Shown: positions 42,743-52,292, counted from the stretch's first letter. The stretch is 64,000 bases of DNA from Lignipirellula cremea (GCF_007751035.1 NZ_CP036433.1:6739001-6803000); one strand, 5' to 3'. Program-made: numbers and translations. Notes: generated from the letters alone by a model not told the origin.

Positions 42743-43120
42743 ATGACCAAACGCGTGCTGGATATCGGCAATTGCGCCTTCGATCACACCGCCATTCGCC
42801 GCATGCTGGAGCAGCGCTTTGGAGCCGAAGTGCGGCAGGCCCACTCCCAGGCGCAAGCACTGGGGATGCTGAAAGATGTCGACCTGGTGCTCGTTAATCG
42901 CCGGATGGATGAAGACGACAGCGATGGCATGCCGATCATTGAAGCCATCAAAAGCAACCCGGAAACGGCCCACATTCCCGTCATGCTGATCAGCAACTTC
43001 GCCGACTACCAGAGCCGGGCCGAAAAGGCCGGCGCCGCGCCCGGCTTTGGCAAAGGGGAAATGAACAGCCCCGCCACCATCGAACGCCTCGCCGCCTGTC
43101 TGGGAGAAGCGGTCCGCTAA
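42743..43120 (+). CDS. Receiver-like (CheY-fold) protein lacking the phospho-Asp
   Basis: 125 aa, standalone. The fold fits a receiver: VLDIGNCAFDHTAIRRMLEQ (helix 1), DLVLVNRRMDEDDSDGMPII, IPVMLISNFADYQSRAEKAG, and a Lys in GFGKGEM. At the phospho-acceptor position, normally Asp in DLVLxD, there is Asn52, and only one residue (D7) of the acidic pair is evident. It is likely not phosphorylated and may signal by protein binding. I recall similar Asn-bearing forms in planctomycetes. Its neighbours are 20 bp away on both sides. Confidence 0.8.
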   Translation: MTKRVLDIGNCAFDHTAIRRMLEQRFGAEVRQAHSQAQALGMLKDVDLVLVNRRMDEDDSDGMPIIEAIKSNPETAHIPVMLISNFADYQSRAEKAGAAPGFGKGEMNSPATIERLAACLGEAVR

Positions 43121-43140
43121 CGGCGGACGCCCATGAACGG

Positions 43141-43587
43141 ATGCCCATGAACGACCAGTATCGCTTCGACGCGGTGATCCATGCGCTGCCGCCGTCAGCC
43201 GCGACGGCCGATTGCTGTCCCATTGAAATCCAGGGGGAGATCGTAACCACGCGGGCAGTTGATCCAACTTCGCTGAGTACGCCCTTTGATTGCACCTTTG
43301 AGGAAGCGGGCGAAAAGCTCGAGGCGACGCCGCGGCTGTACTTTGAGCCAGACGGCTCGTTCGTCTGGACGAATCCTGGCTGCCAGGTTGACGGGATTCT
43401 GTACGACCGGAACGACCGCCTGATCTACGTCGAAGTCCATGGCAACTGCCCCGCCGCGTTCTTCGACCAGTTCCTGACGATTCTCGGCTGGCCGGCGACG
43501 CCTTTATTGTTCCAGCTGCCGCGACACGCCGTGTTTCTGGACGAGACCGCTTTCCGGCAGTTCGCTAGCCGCCGAGTTAGCGGTTAG
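43141..43587 (+). CDS. Hypothetical protein, 148 aa
   Basis: Start at 43141 or 43147 (MNDQYRFDAVIHALPPSAA). Soluble, with beta strands: IEIQGEIVTTRAV, LYFEPDGSFVWTNPG and VDGILYDRNDRLIYVEVHGN. The C-terminal helix contains FFDQFLTILGWPATP. No family recognised. Third gene of a probable operon and ends 41 bp from the convergent porin gene. Confidence 0.7.
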   Translation: MPMNDQYRFDAVIHALPPSAATADCCPIEIQGEIVTTRAVDPTSLSTPFDCTFEEAGEKLEATPRLYFEPDGSFVWTNPGCQVDGILYDRNDRLIYVEVHGNCPAAFFDQFLTILGWPATPLLFQLPRHAVFLDETAFRQFASRRVSG

Positions 43588-43628
43588 CTTTTGGCGGAGG
43601 GTTGTTGGCTGGACGATGCTGGCGGTTG

Positions 43629-45299
43629 TTAGAAATCTATCTGCAGTTGGGTGTAGAAAAAGTCGGCGTCTTCGGGGGCCTGGATTTTGTTGCCTGCCCA
43701 GAAGTGCGAATAGCCGAACAGCATGTTCGCCCGGGCGTTCAGGTTGTATTGCACGATGATATCGAGCTCATCGCCCAGGTCGCTGCTGAAGCGGCTTTGC
43801 GCCGAGGTGCCGCCGTTGGCGGGCACAATATCGGACGCCTGGTTGCTCATGAAATGGTAGTACCAGAAGAGCACATTGACCTTCGGGTGCGGGTTCATGG
43901 TCAGCAGGATGTTAGGCGATTCGATATTGGAACGCTGCACGGCGTCGATGAAACCCAGGTACTTGTGGGCCAGCGGGAAGAGCTGGTTGTACCGGTTCCA
44001 GTCGCCGCCTGGCGTGTCGCCCGAGGCGTAATCGTAGTAGCACCACAGGGTCGGTTTCCAGGGATGATCGCTGATCCTGCGTCCCAGCCCGACCGTCGCA
44101 AACTGGGCCGACTGATCGACCCCAAGGCCGCTTTGCCGTCCCAGCTGGAAGCCGCCTTCGGCTTCGTACAGCCAGTCGCCGCGAGAGCCGTTCAGTCGGG
44201 CGCCAAACGTATGCAGCGAGAAATCGCTGGCCGCCGGCGTGGCGGTCGCCGCATGCTGGTTGTCGTAGCCCAGATAGTAAAAGTCGATCGTGTTGTTTTC
44301 GATGCCGGCCCAGGAGGCGTACATGCCATAGAACGGCTGCTCGTAGTCGGCCTGGTCAAAGTCATTCGGCAGCACCGGCACAAAGTGGGTGAAGAAGCCG
44401 TCGATCGCCCAATCGTCTTCCCGGTACATGAGTTTGGCGCCTTCAAAGGTGCGCCGCGTATTGGCCCAGTCAAGCGGGCTCACCAGGCGCTGGTTGCCAT
44501 ACAGCAGTTCCTGGCGGCCGACGCGACCGGTCAGCGTGTCGGTCAGTTTCACATCAACAAATGCATTGAGCAGGTCGCCATGGTTCTGGTCAATGGGACG
44601 GGGCACGTAGGCGGCGTCTTTGGTGACATCGGCGAAGATCCCTTCGGCGTAGAAACGGAAGTAATCGTTCGCCTCGTAGTTGGCGTACAGTCGCAGTCGT
44701 TCCAGCAGAAAGTCGTTGTCGGTTCCTTGAAACCGCGTAGCTCCCACCTGCTGACCCATGCCGCGTTCATGGTGATACCGCAAGCGGAACTGGCCGCCGA
44801 TATCGAGCTTGCTGCAGTGCGGACCGACGACCAGTCGCTTCCAGTGGTCGCCCAGGCAATCGCCGTTGTAGGCCGGGTTTTCCAGGTAGCTAAAGTCGTT
44901 GTCGTAGAACAAGCCTTTGTGCGAGTTGGCGCACGGGTTGCCCGGAGGTTTGCAGGCGGTGGCGGGCTGGAGAATTCGCGGGGCCGCGACGGCAGGACGC
45001 GCGATCGTCGCCGGCGGATCACTGGTCGCGGGAGGCGTCGCGACCGAGCCGGCAGCATCCCCTGCGGTCGCATCGTCAGAGAGCGAGGGAACCGGGCGGG
45101 GAGCAGGCTCGGGCGGGATCACCGGGAGGTCACTGGGGGAAGGCTCGCTTTGCGCCCTTTGGGAACGGTCGTCCTGCAGGGAATCGACTGAAGACCCTTG
45201 CTGCAGGAAATAGATTGACTGCGCTTGCGCGGCGGCGTGCAGGTCCAGCAGCAAAGCGGCGCTAGCCAGGATTGCCAGCCAGGGCTTTTGAATTGACAT
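43629..45299 (-). CDS. Outer-membrane porin, alginate-export family-like
   Basis: 556 aa with a signal peptide (MSIQKPWLAILASAALLLDL ending AQAQ) and an Asp/Ser/Pro linker to about residue 130. The rest is beta-rich, with aromatic girdles and short turns: FRLRYHHERGMGQQ, GTDNDFLLERLRLYANYEAN, VKLTDTLTGRVGRQELLYGN, LWCYYDYASGDTPGGDWNRY, and the end DADFFYTQLQIDF with terminal Phe typical of barrels. The pattern matches the alginate_exp (AlgE-like) family. It probably passes acidic sugars or small solutes across the outer membrane. The Pro-rich N-terminal spacer is longer than usual. Confidence 0.85.
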   Translation of the reverse strand: MSIQKPWLAILASAALLLDLHAAAQAQSIYFLQQGSSVDSLQDDRSQRAQSEPSPSDLPVIPPEPAPRPVPSLSDDATAGDAAGSVATPPATSDPPATIARPAVAAPRILQPATACKPPGNPCANSHKGLFYDNDFSYLENPAYNGDCLGDHWKRLVVGPHCSKLDIGGQFRLRYHHERGMGQQVGATRFQGTDNDFLLERLRLYANYEANDYFRFYAEGIFADVTKDAAYVPRPIDQNHGDLLNAFVDVKLTDTLTGRVGRQELLYGNQRLVSPLDWANTRRTFEGAKLMYREDDWAIDGFFTHFVPVLPNDFDQADYEQPFYGMYASWAGIENNTIDFYYLGYDNQHAATATPAASDFSLHTFGARLNGSRGDWLYEAEGGFQLGRQSGLGVDQSAQFATVGLGRRISDHPWKPTLWCYYDYASGDTPGGDWNRYNQLFPLAHKYLGFIDAVQRSNIESPNILLTMNPHPKVNVLFWYYHFMSNQASDIVPANGGTSAQSRFSSDLGDELDIIVQYNLNARANMLFGYSHFWAGNKIQAPEDADFFYTQLQIDF

Positions 45300-45611
45300 G
45301 AAAAATTTCCACCATGTGAATAGTCCGTTTCACCGGAGGATCGATCGTTGCGATCCCTTCCCTGGGATCATGCGCTCGGAGCGCCGCCAGTTTGCCGCAC
45401 ACGGCGTCAAACGACTCCAAAACATGAGGTGCCTTGTTTTCCTTCGGATCGGCGTCGTCCCGATATACAGCACCAAAGTCGCATTCCGCGCAGCCAGCAG
45501 TTAACGACCTCTGACAAATGATACAGGCGCCACGCCGCGTCAAACCGGCGAGTGTTGCCTCGCCCGCAAGAGCGTTTTAACCGATCCAAGCGTGACGCAC
45601 GCCTGGCGGAT
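45300..45611. other. Intergenic region upstream of the porin gene
   Basis: 312 bases between the porin start and the downstream end of the peptidase gene. It should hold the porin promoter on the minus strand. No convincing signal, RNA or repeat was found. Confidence 0.35.
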
Positions 45612-46688
45612 CTACTGCAGGCCCGCGATCGCCTGGTCGACCAGCAACTGGCTCTGCTCCAGCACGCGCGCACGCCAGGCAGGGTCGGCAGGGCAGAACA
45701 ACTCCGCCAGACGCCGCTTCACGCGCTCGGTCGACGCGGATCCCGGCTGACCAAAGTGGTGTGCCTGGTTCTCCGCACGCAAACCGGCCAGCACCGCCAG
45801 CGGGCCGTACGTGCCGAATTCCGCACAAAGATACCGGTATTCGGGCGCCAGCCCCTGGGCGACGCACCACGCTCCCAGACCGCCGCGGGCTTCGTAAGCG
45901 ATCCCCGAAGCGGCCGATTCCGAAAACGCGTCCGCCCCAAACACGTCGGTCAGACATCGCCGGTCAGCGTCGTCCAGGGGATAATCGACCAGCAGCTTCC
46001 AGGCGTCCCGACGCCCCAGGCCGGTATGGAAATCAAGATGCATCACCCGAGTCGCATCCCGCAGCCAGCGCGACAGATGCTCCCGCAGCAGACCATGCAA
46101 AGCGGTCGGCTCGCCCCCGCCGTAGAATAGCCCCTGGGGAAAGGCAAACTGTCCGCCGGCTATCGTCTGTCGAAGGGCCGGCATTCCCTGACGGACGATC
46201 GCCCAGAGCGCCTGGCACAAGAACGGCTCCCACCGCGACGGCGGTCGCTGCGGATTCAACAACGGGTCCAGGCGACTATATCCGGGCGGGGCGCCTTCGT
46301 ACGGCTGGCCGGCGAGCAGAAAGTTGCGATTGGGGTCGACGTTGTTCTCATCAAAGCGCCGGCGCCAGGCAAAACCGTACGGATTCAGGGCATGCAAGAG
46401 CAGGCAGCCGACCGGCGGAGGGCCGAAATCCGCCCAGTGTTCCAGCAGGGCGACCTGCACGGCGGACCCGAAGAATCCTTCAATCCCGTGCAATCCGGAC
46501 GACAGGATCAGCACCGGCCCCGACGATGTTCGCGGCGAACAGGCAGCATCGAGTGTGAGCGTTTCCCCGTTTGGTCCCGCGCCGCCCAGGGGAATCGACT
46601 CGATGCTCCAGCCGAGTACTTTTGCGGCTTCGCGAAAGCGGCTGCGGGCTGTCAGGTAGTCGGAAGAGAAGGCGTCGCTAGAAGGCAT
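45612..46688 (-). CDS. DUF2817/M14-like zinc metallopeptidase
   Basis: 358 aa from MPSSDAFSSDYLTARSRFRE (ATG at 46688). The cytosolic-like protein has LILSSGLHGIEGFFGSAVQV, in which H-G-x-E matches the first zinc-ligand motif of M14 carboxypeptidases. It also has HALNPYGFAWRRRFDENNVD, PNRNFLLAGQPYEGAPPGYS, and a late ligand HLDFHTGLGRRDAWKLLVDY. The combination is diagnostic of DUF2817, a predicted M14-family group. The substrate is unknown, possibly a peptidoglycan peptide or small amide. It is divergent from the sensor kinase. Confidence 0.85.
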   Translation of the reverse strand: MPSSDAFSSDYLTARSRFREAAKVLGWSIESIPLGGAGPNGETLTLDAACSPRTSSGPVLILSSGLHGIEGFFGSAVQVALLEHWADFGPPPVGCLLLHALNPYGFAWRRRFDENNVDPNRNFLLAGQPYEGAPPGYSRLDPLLNPQRPPSRWEPFLCQALWAIVRQGMPALRQTIAGGQFAFPQGLFYGGGEPTALHGLLREHLSRWLRDATRVMHLDFHTGLGRRDAWKLLVDYPLDDADRRCLTDVFGADAFSESAASGIAYEARGGLGAWCVAQGLAPEYRYLCAEFGTYGPLAVLAGLRAENQAHHFGQPGSASTERVKRRLAELFCPADPAWRARVLEQSQLLVDQAIAGLQ

Positions 46689-47020
46689 CGGGCAGGTTTT
46701 CCCTGATTTAAGGAACCAATGCGGGAGTCGGGTTGCGCGCATTATCGGACTTTTCAGGGCCTCCGCAAGAGAATCCACAAAATGAGGCCGCTGGGCATGG
46801 CGACCTGACGCGTACTTCGTTTGTCCAATCGCTTTTAGAACCTATGTTTATGGGGGCGATTCCCATACCGGCACGGACGGAGCAGGGAACTTCGCCGGAA
46901 TCCGCGAGCGTGCATCTCCCCAGCATGGATTCCGCCGTTTCGGCCGCCCCGAAGAACGATCAAGCGTTGACTGCCGGCCCTGCCTGCCACCCATCCCGCC
47001 GTTGTTGGAAGACATCCGTC
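46689..47020. other. Promoter region or N-terminal extension of the sensor kinase
   Basis: 332 bases between the divergent peptidase and kinase starts. The kinase frame is open from 46733, so up to 96 more residues could be coded, but they look unstructured and precede a good signal-like helix at 47021. I see no clear promoter. Confidence 0.35.
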
Positions 47021-50000
47021 ATGAGGATCGAACTCGCGTTGCCGTGCGGCTTCTTTATCGGCGTTGCCTGCGTCCTCCTGTTCGGCAACCGTGAGATCGA
47101 AGCCGCCAATGCGAAACCCACCGCCGCTGCGACGAGCCCAGACAGCGTGCCAGGCGCAGCCAGCGTGCCAGACACAGCCAAGTTGACGGAAACCGCTGCA
47201 GCGACCGGGCCACTCGGCGCCCTGAATGCGGACGAACTTACCTGCAGCGGCGGCGTATCAGGCGCGTGCGCGGTGGGCGACCAGGCCTTCGCGGCGGAAG
47301 GGCCCTGGCTGTTTATGACGCGTCTGTTCGATACGCAAGACTATCCGCCGCGGTGGTATTGCGGTAACTGGTCGTCGGACACGGCCTGGATGCATATCGT
47401 TTCCGACGCCGCCATTTTTGGCGCCTACTTCACCATTCCCGTGGTGCTGTTCTGCTTTATGTTTTCCCGACGGGATTTGAGCTTTCCGAGGGTGACCTTC
47501 CTGTTCGGGGCCTTTATTCTGGCTTGCGGATTCGGCCATTTGATCGAAGCCGGAATTTTCTGGTGGCCCGTTTACCGCTTCTCAGGACTCGTGAAAGCAA
47601 TAACGGCAATCATCTCCTGGGCGACCGTGCTGATGCTGATCCGCATCCTGCCGGCCGCATTAAAGATTCCCTCGACGGCGGCCCTGGCGGCGGAACTGCA
47701 GCGGAACAAACAGCAGCTGGACTTTGCCATCAAGGCCGGGAATATCGGGGTCTGGGAATGGAAAGTGAACCAGGACGTGTTGACCTGGGACGCGCGCTGC
47801 CGGGAAATATTCGACGCCGAACCGCACCTCGATCGCTATTGCCTGAAACACTATACCGATCGCCTGCATCCGCTGGAACGCGAAGCGTTAACAAAGCGTG
47901 TTGAAGAATGCATGCGCACCGGCGAGCCTTACGACGTGCGGCATCGGGTCGTCCATCGAGACGGAACGATTCTCTACATTTACTCCCGGGGCGAGGCCGT
48001 TTTCAACGAACAGGGCGAGCTCGACAGCTATATGGGCGTCTCGCTCGACCAGACCGAATTGCAGCGTCAAAGCGAGGCCGTCAAAGAAAGCGAACAGAAC
48101 TTCCGCAGCACCTTTGAACAGGTCGCCATCGGCATCGCCCATGTGGCGCCCGACGGCCGCTGGCTGCGGGTCAACCAGGGTCTGTGCGACATTATCGGTT
48201 ACACCTGCGAGGAACTTCTCCACGCGAACTTCATGGAGATTACCCATCCCGAAGATCTGGCGAACGACCTGGGACAGGCCGCGCGTACGCTGGAGGGCGA
48301 GATCGATTCGTATTCCCTGGCCACGCGTTTCCTGTGCAAAAACGGCGATTCGGTCTGGGTCAACCTGACCGTGTCTCTGGTCCGCAGCAGCACGGGCGAA
48401 CCGAAGCACTTTATCACCGTGGTGGAAAACATCCAGGGCCGCATTGATTCGCAACGGGCCGTGCACGAGTCTTCGGAACGGACCCGCGCCATTTTGAACT
48501 CCACCTCTGACGGCATCATTACGATCGACGAACGGGGAATCATCGGCTCCTTGAACCCCGCCGCCGTGCGGATCTTCGGTTATACCGAACAGGAACTGCT
48601 CGGCCAGAATGTCAGCGTGCTGATGCCGGCCCCCTACCAGGCCGAGCACGACCATTACCTGGCAAATTATGTGGAAACGGGCCGCAAAAATGTGATCGGA
48701 TCGGGCCGCGAAGTCGCCGGCGTACGGAAAGACGGAACCAGCTTTCCGTTGGAACTGAGCGTGACCGAAGTCGACCTGGAAGGCCAGCGTCTGTTTACGG
48801 GATCGGTCCGCGACATTACGGAACGGAAACGCTTTGAAGAGGCCCTGCAGTCGGCCAAAGACACCGCCGAGGCGGCCAACAAGGCCAAAAGCGATTTCCT
48901 TGCTTCCATGAGCCATGAACTGCGGACGCCCCTCAACGGCGTGATCGGCATGGCCGAGCTGCTGGCGGATTCGCCTTTGAATCCGCGCCAGCAACGCTTT
49001 GTTAGCGCTTGCCAGAGCAGCGGCCGCAGCCTGCTGATACTGATTAACGATATCCTCGACTTCTCCAAGATCGAAGCCGGCCAGCTTGAACTCGATGAGC
49101 ATGACTTCGACCTGCTGCAGTTGCTGGACGATGTGATGGATGTCCTTCCGCTGCGGCTGGGGGAAAAGAACATTGAAATGCTGTACAGCCTGGACCATCC
49201 CAACACGCTCCACCTGACCGGCGACAGTCATCGCCTGCGGCAGGTGCTGGTCAACCTGCTCAACAATGCGATCAAATTCACCGAGCAGGGCGAAATCCGG
49301 CTGCGGGCCGTTCCAAAACGCTTGAGCGAAACCGAAGTAACCCTGCACTTCTCGATCGAAGATACAGGCATCGGCATTCCCCAGGATCGCCTGCACCGGT
49401 TGTTCCAACCGTTCAGCCAGGCCGACAGCTCCACCAGCCGCAAATTTGGCGGCACCGGCCTGGGCCTGTCAATCTGCAAGGCCCTGGTCGAAGCCATGGA
49501 CGGAACGATGGGCGTGGAAAGCAGTCCGGGCGTGGGTTCGCAATTCTGGTTCACGGTCACCCTGAAGCGAAACGCCGGTCCGCTGGATGACTCCCGCAAT
49601 CTGCTTCCCCAGTGGACCGACCGTCGCGTCCTGGTGGTCGAAGGGCAGGATTCGTGTCGGGAATTGTTGCTGGGCTTCTTCCAGAAGTGGCAAATCCCAG
49701 CCGAGCAGGTCGCCACGGCCGAGGAAGCCATTCTCCGGATGCAGCAGGAAGCAGCGGCGGGGCGCCCCTTTGAACTGGTCCTGGCCGACGAGGTCTGCTG
49801 GGAGGTCGACGGTTTGTCGCTGCAGGAACAAATGCTGCGACTGACCGGATTGAAAGAAGCCTCGCTGATTCGCATCGCTTCCTCAGAGAGCCCGACGTTG
49901 CTGTCCGCAAGTGACGCCACGCCCTGCCTGCACAAGCCGGTAGGACAGTCCCACCTGCTCGACGCCCTGATGAATCTATGGGGACCGAACGGGCACACGG

Positions 50001-50827
50001 CGCGAGCCTCCGTGGAAACGGCCGCCGCGACGCTGGCGCCCCGCACCGACTTGCTCCGCATCCTGCTGGCTGAAGACAACGCCACCAACCAGCTGTTCGC
50101 ACGGGAGATCATGACCCGCAACGGCTGGAACTGCGATATCGCCGGCAACGGCCGGGAAGCGATCGCCGCCCTGGAAGAACAGGATTATGACCTGGTTCTG
50201 ATGGATTGTCAGATGCCGGAAATGGATGGATTTGAAGCAACACGGGAAATCCGCCGCCGGGAATCCGACGGACGCCGAACGGGCCGCATGCCGATTATCG
50301 CTTTGACGGCCAACGCCATCAAAGGGGATCGCGAACGTTGTATCGCCGCCGGGATGGACGACTACCTGTCAAAACCCTTTGACCCCAAGTCGCTCGTCGC
50401 GGCCGTGCATCGCCTGCTGGACATCCACGCGGAACCACGACGCCCGGTTGTCCCCCAGCCAGCGCCCCCGGTCACAGCCCCGCTCAACAAAGACGAATTC
50501 CTCGAACGCTGCATGAGCGATATCGACTTCGCCCATACCATGCTGGACATGTTCGCTCGTGACGGCAAGGCTCGCCTGGACGCCGTGGTGCAGCATGCGG
50601 CCCAGGGCGACACGGCCGCCGCAAGCGCCTCGGCCCACTCCCTGAAAGGAATGGCCGGCATTATCGCCGCTCCCCGACTCATGGCCGCCGCCGCCGCGAT
50701 CGAAGGCGCCGGTATCGACGGGAACCTCGACGAAGTAAGAGCGCTGATCGCCGACCTGCAGCAGGAAGTCGCCAATTGCCTGGACTACATCCCCCAGTTC
50801 AAACGTCAATCTCCCGCCAGTCCCTAA
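47021..50827 (+). CDS. Hybrid histidine kinase with ETR1-like copper/ethylene-binding membrane domain
   Basis: 1268 aa from the ATG at 47021 (GGAAG upstream; MRIELALPCGFFIGVACVLL is signal-like). A Cys-containing exported stretch leads to a three-helix domain (about 120-220): IVSDAAIFGAYFTIPVVLF, FGAFILACGFGHLIEAG and LVKAITAIISWATVLMLIRI. These align to plant ETR1 with no gaps: D129, Y136, I139, P140, C169 and H173 correspond to ETR1 D25, Y32, I35, P36, C65 and H69. Three PAS domains follow (about 240-600). Then HisKA (MSHELRTPLNG, H632), HATPase (NAIKFTEQGEI, GTGLGLSIC), a divergent receiver, a canonical receiver (LVLMDCQMPEMDG, D1062) and an HPt domain (SAHSLKGMAG, H1206). The output partner is not next door. 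Confidence 0.93.
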   Translation: MRIELALPCGFFIGVACVLLFGNREIEAANAKPTAAATSPDSVPGAASVPDTAKLTETAAATGPLGALNADELTCSGGVSGACAVGDQAFAAEGPWLFMTRLFDTQDYPPRWYCGNWSSDTAWMHIVSDAAIFGAYFTIPVVLFCFMFSRRDLSFPRVTFLFGAFILACGFGHLIEAGIFWWPVYRFSGLVKAITAIISWATVLMLIRILPAALKIPSTAALAAELQRNKQQLDFAIKAGNIGVWEWKVNQDVLTWDARCREIFDAEPHLDRYCLKHYTDRLHPLEREALTKRVEECMRTGEPYDVRHRVVHRDGTILYIYSRGEAVFNEQGELDSYMGVSLDQTELQRQSEAVKESEQNFRSTFEQVAIGIAHVAPDGRWLRVNQGLCDIIGYTCEELLHANFMEITHPEDLANDLGQAARTLEGEIDSYSLATRFLCKNGDSVWVNLTVSLVRSSTGEPKHFITVVENIQGRIDSQRAVHESSERTRAILNSTSDGIITIDERGIIGSLNPAAVRIFGYTEQELLGQNVSVLMPAPYQAEHDHYLANYVETGRKNVIGSGREVAGVRKDGTSFPLELSVTEVDLEGQRLFTGSVRDITERKRFEEALQSAKDTAEAANKAKSDFLASMSHELRTPLNGVIGMAELLADSPLNPRQQRFVSACQSSGRSLLILINDILDFSKIEAGQLELDEHDFDLLQLLDDVMDVLPLRLGEKNIEMLYSLDHPNTLHLTGDSHRLRQVLVNLLNNAIKFTEQGEIRLRAVPKRLSETEVTLHFSIEDTGIGIPQDRLHRLFQPFSQADSSTSRKFGGTGLGLSICKALVEAMDGTMGVESSPGVGSQFWFTVTLKRNAGPLDDSRNLLPQWTDRRVLVVEGQDSCRELLLGFFQKWQIPAEQVATAEEAILRMQQEAAAGRPFELVLADEVCWEVDGLSLQEQMLRLTGLKEASLIRIASSESPTLLSASDATPCLHKPVGQSHLLDALMNLWGPNGHTARASVETAAATLAPRTDLLRILLAEDNATNQLFAREIMTRNGWNCDIAGNGREAIAALEEQDYDLVLMDCQMPEMDGFEATREIRRRESDGRRTGRMPIIALTANAIKGDRERCIAAGMDDYLSKPFDPKSLVAAVHRLLDIHAEPRRPVVPQPAPPVTAPLNKDEFLERCMSDIDFAHTMLDMFARDGKARLDAVVQHAAQGDTAAASASAHSLKGMAGIIAAPRLMAAAAAIEGAGIDGNLDEVRALIADLQQEVANCLDYIPQFKRQSPASP

Positions 50828-51048
50828 CAGAACACCTGGTCCCCGGCGCGAATCGAACGACCCCCTCCGCATCGCCTCGCAAGAACGGAAACGCGGGTTG
50901 CGGGCCGCGTCGCCGCCTCGCAAAAGGATCCCCCAGAGCGGCTGACGCCAGGCGATGACGTGGCGGGTTGCGGGACCGGCTGGTAAAATAAGACAGGTCG
51001 CTGCCGGCGGCCTGCTTCGTTTTTCACTTACGAGTTTTGCGTGTGGCT

Positions 51049-52281
51049 ATGATCGAGGTTGCTTGTCCCCGTTGCCGGATGGTGTACCAGGTTGAGCCGG
51101 GAACGGCAATCGTGCAATGCCAGATCTGTAAATCAGAACTGGTCGTACCCCCGTCGCCCGAACAACCCCTGGCGAGCCCCGCAGCGACGCCGCCCGGCGC
51201 AACGTCTGCCAGCGCAACGCCTCCCGCAGCGACGCCCCCCAGCGCGGGCGAAGCGCGACCGGGCGAGCAGCCGCTGTCGCCTCCGGCCGCCCAGCCTTTG
51301 GGAGCAGCGCCCCGGGTCGCCCGCGCCGTGGTTCCAGGCGGATCAGCTAACCCGGTTCAGGCCGCCGTTCCTGCTGCCATGCCTGCAGGGGCCCCTGTCG
51401 CTCGCGCCGTTTATCCCGCACCCCAGGCGGCGCCGCCGGCTCCTATTCTTCCGCCTCACCTGCAGGCAGGCGGTTCCGGCATGGCGCCGGTGATTGGTCC
51501 CGCGAACAAATCCTCGACGCGCCGGAGCATTCCTTCACGTGCGGAACGTCGCCAGGCTCAGCTGATGATTTACGGCGGCTTCGGTTTACTGGCGGTGCTG
51601 CTGATCCTCGGCATTTGCGGCCTGCTCCTGATCATGAAGCCCGAGCTGGTGCTGCCCGAAACGGCCGAGCGCCCTGGGGGATCCGGCGGGTCGACAGTTC
51701 CCGGCGGTGGCTTCTCGACTGCTGCGCCGGCGGATCGCTGGGCCGACGCTACCGTGGCCGAACTGGAACATAACGGCGTCAAAGTCCGCGTCGACTATGT
51801 CGATGTGGGCGACGTCGCCACCCGGAACAACGCCAACGCGGTTGAGGTGTTCACGGATCGCGACTACCTGCATGTAACGCTCTCGCTGGAGAACACGAAC
51901 GCGGCGCCGGTCGCCTATCGCAGCTGGCAGGGAAACACTTTTCCCGGCGGTTCGCTGGCCCAGGTGAAGCTGACCGACAACTCGGGCGCCGAGTATGCCC
52001 AGGCGACCTTTCCCGGAGCCCGATCGGTCAAGGGGCATCTGGCCGACGCCCAGTTGGACCCGAAAGAAAAAGTCACCGACACCCTGATTTTCCAGCCGCG
52101 TGCGGGGCAAGACCCGCGTGCTGCGACCTTTTATCTGCTGGAATTACCTGCCGGAGCGCACGGAGCCGAAGGCGAGTACCGCTTTCGCATTCCCCGCAAC
52201 ATGCTAGAGGAAGCGCCCTCGCTCGGAGGCCCGGGCAGCGAAGGCTTTACCCTGCCGCCCGATGGCATGTCCAGCGAGTAA
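51049..52281 (+). CDS. Zinc-ribbon, Pro/Ala-rich membrane protein
   Basis: 410 aa from the ATG at 51049 (a TTG upstream would add four residues). The N-terminal ribbon (CPRCRMVY ... CQICKSEL) and a long Pro/Ala/Ser linker to about residue 150 are followed by one membrane segment (GGFGLLAVLLILGICGLLLI). A soluble C-terminal domain contains KVRVDYVDVGDVATRNNANA and HVTLSLENTNAAPVAYRSWQ, resembling DUF4352-like immunoglobulin folds. It ends after GEYRFRIPRNML. The N-terminal ribbon in the cytoplasm and beta domain outside would fit a signalling or assembly role. It shares its ribbon/linker plan with 369-1646. A terminator-like hairpin follows. Confidence 0.85.
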   Translation: MIEVACPRCRMVYQVEPGTAIVQCQICKSELVVPPSPEQPLASPAATPPGATSASATPPAATPPSAGEARPGEQPLSPPAAQPLGAAPRVARAVVPGGSANPVQAAVPAAMPAGAPVARAVYPAPQAAPPAPILPPHLQAGGSGMAPVIGPANKSSTRRSIPSRAERRQAQLMIYGGFGLLAVLLILGICGLLLIMKPELVLPETAERPGGSGGSTVPGGGFSTAAPADRWADATVAELEHNGVKVRVDYVDVGDVATRNNANAVEVFTDRDYLHVTLSLENTNAAPVAYRSWQGNTFPGGSLAQVKLTDNSGAEYAQATFPGARSVKGHLADAQLDPKEKVTDTLIFQPRAGQDPRAATFYLLELPAGAHGAEGEYRFRIPRNMLEEAPSLGGPGSEGFTLPPDGMSSE

Positions 52282-52292
52282 CACACTTGCCT

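Noticed and set aside
45262-45543. 93-aa minus ORF with several Cys
   Set aside because: It overlaps the porin start and promoter area, and has no ribosome binding site or known motif.
46733-47020. N-terminal extension of the sensor kinase from 46733
   Set aside because: Low-complexity residues before a good signal-like helix with its own ribosome binding site at 47021.
50831-50870. tRNA-like 3' end on the minus strand (a TTCGATTC stretch followed by CCGGGGACCA)
   Set aside because: The arms flanking the TTCGATT loop do not pair and there is no cloverleaf upstream, so it is not a tRNA.
50893-50974. Two copies of GCGGGTTGCGGG
   Set aside because: Short GC-rich repeat downstream of the kinase gene; probably chance.
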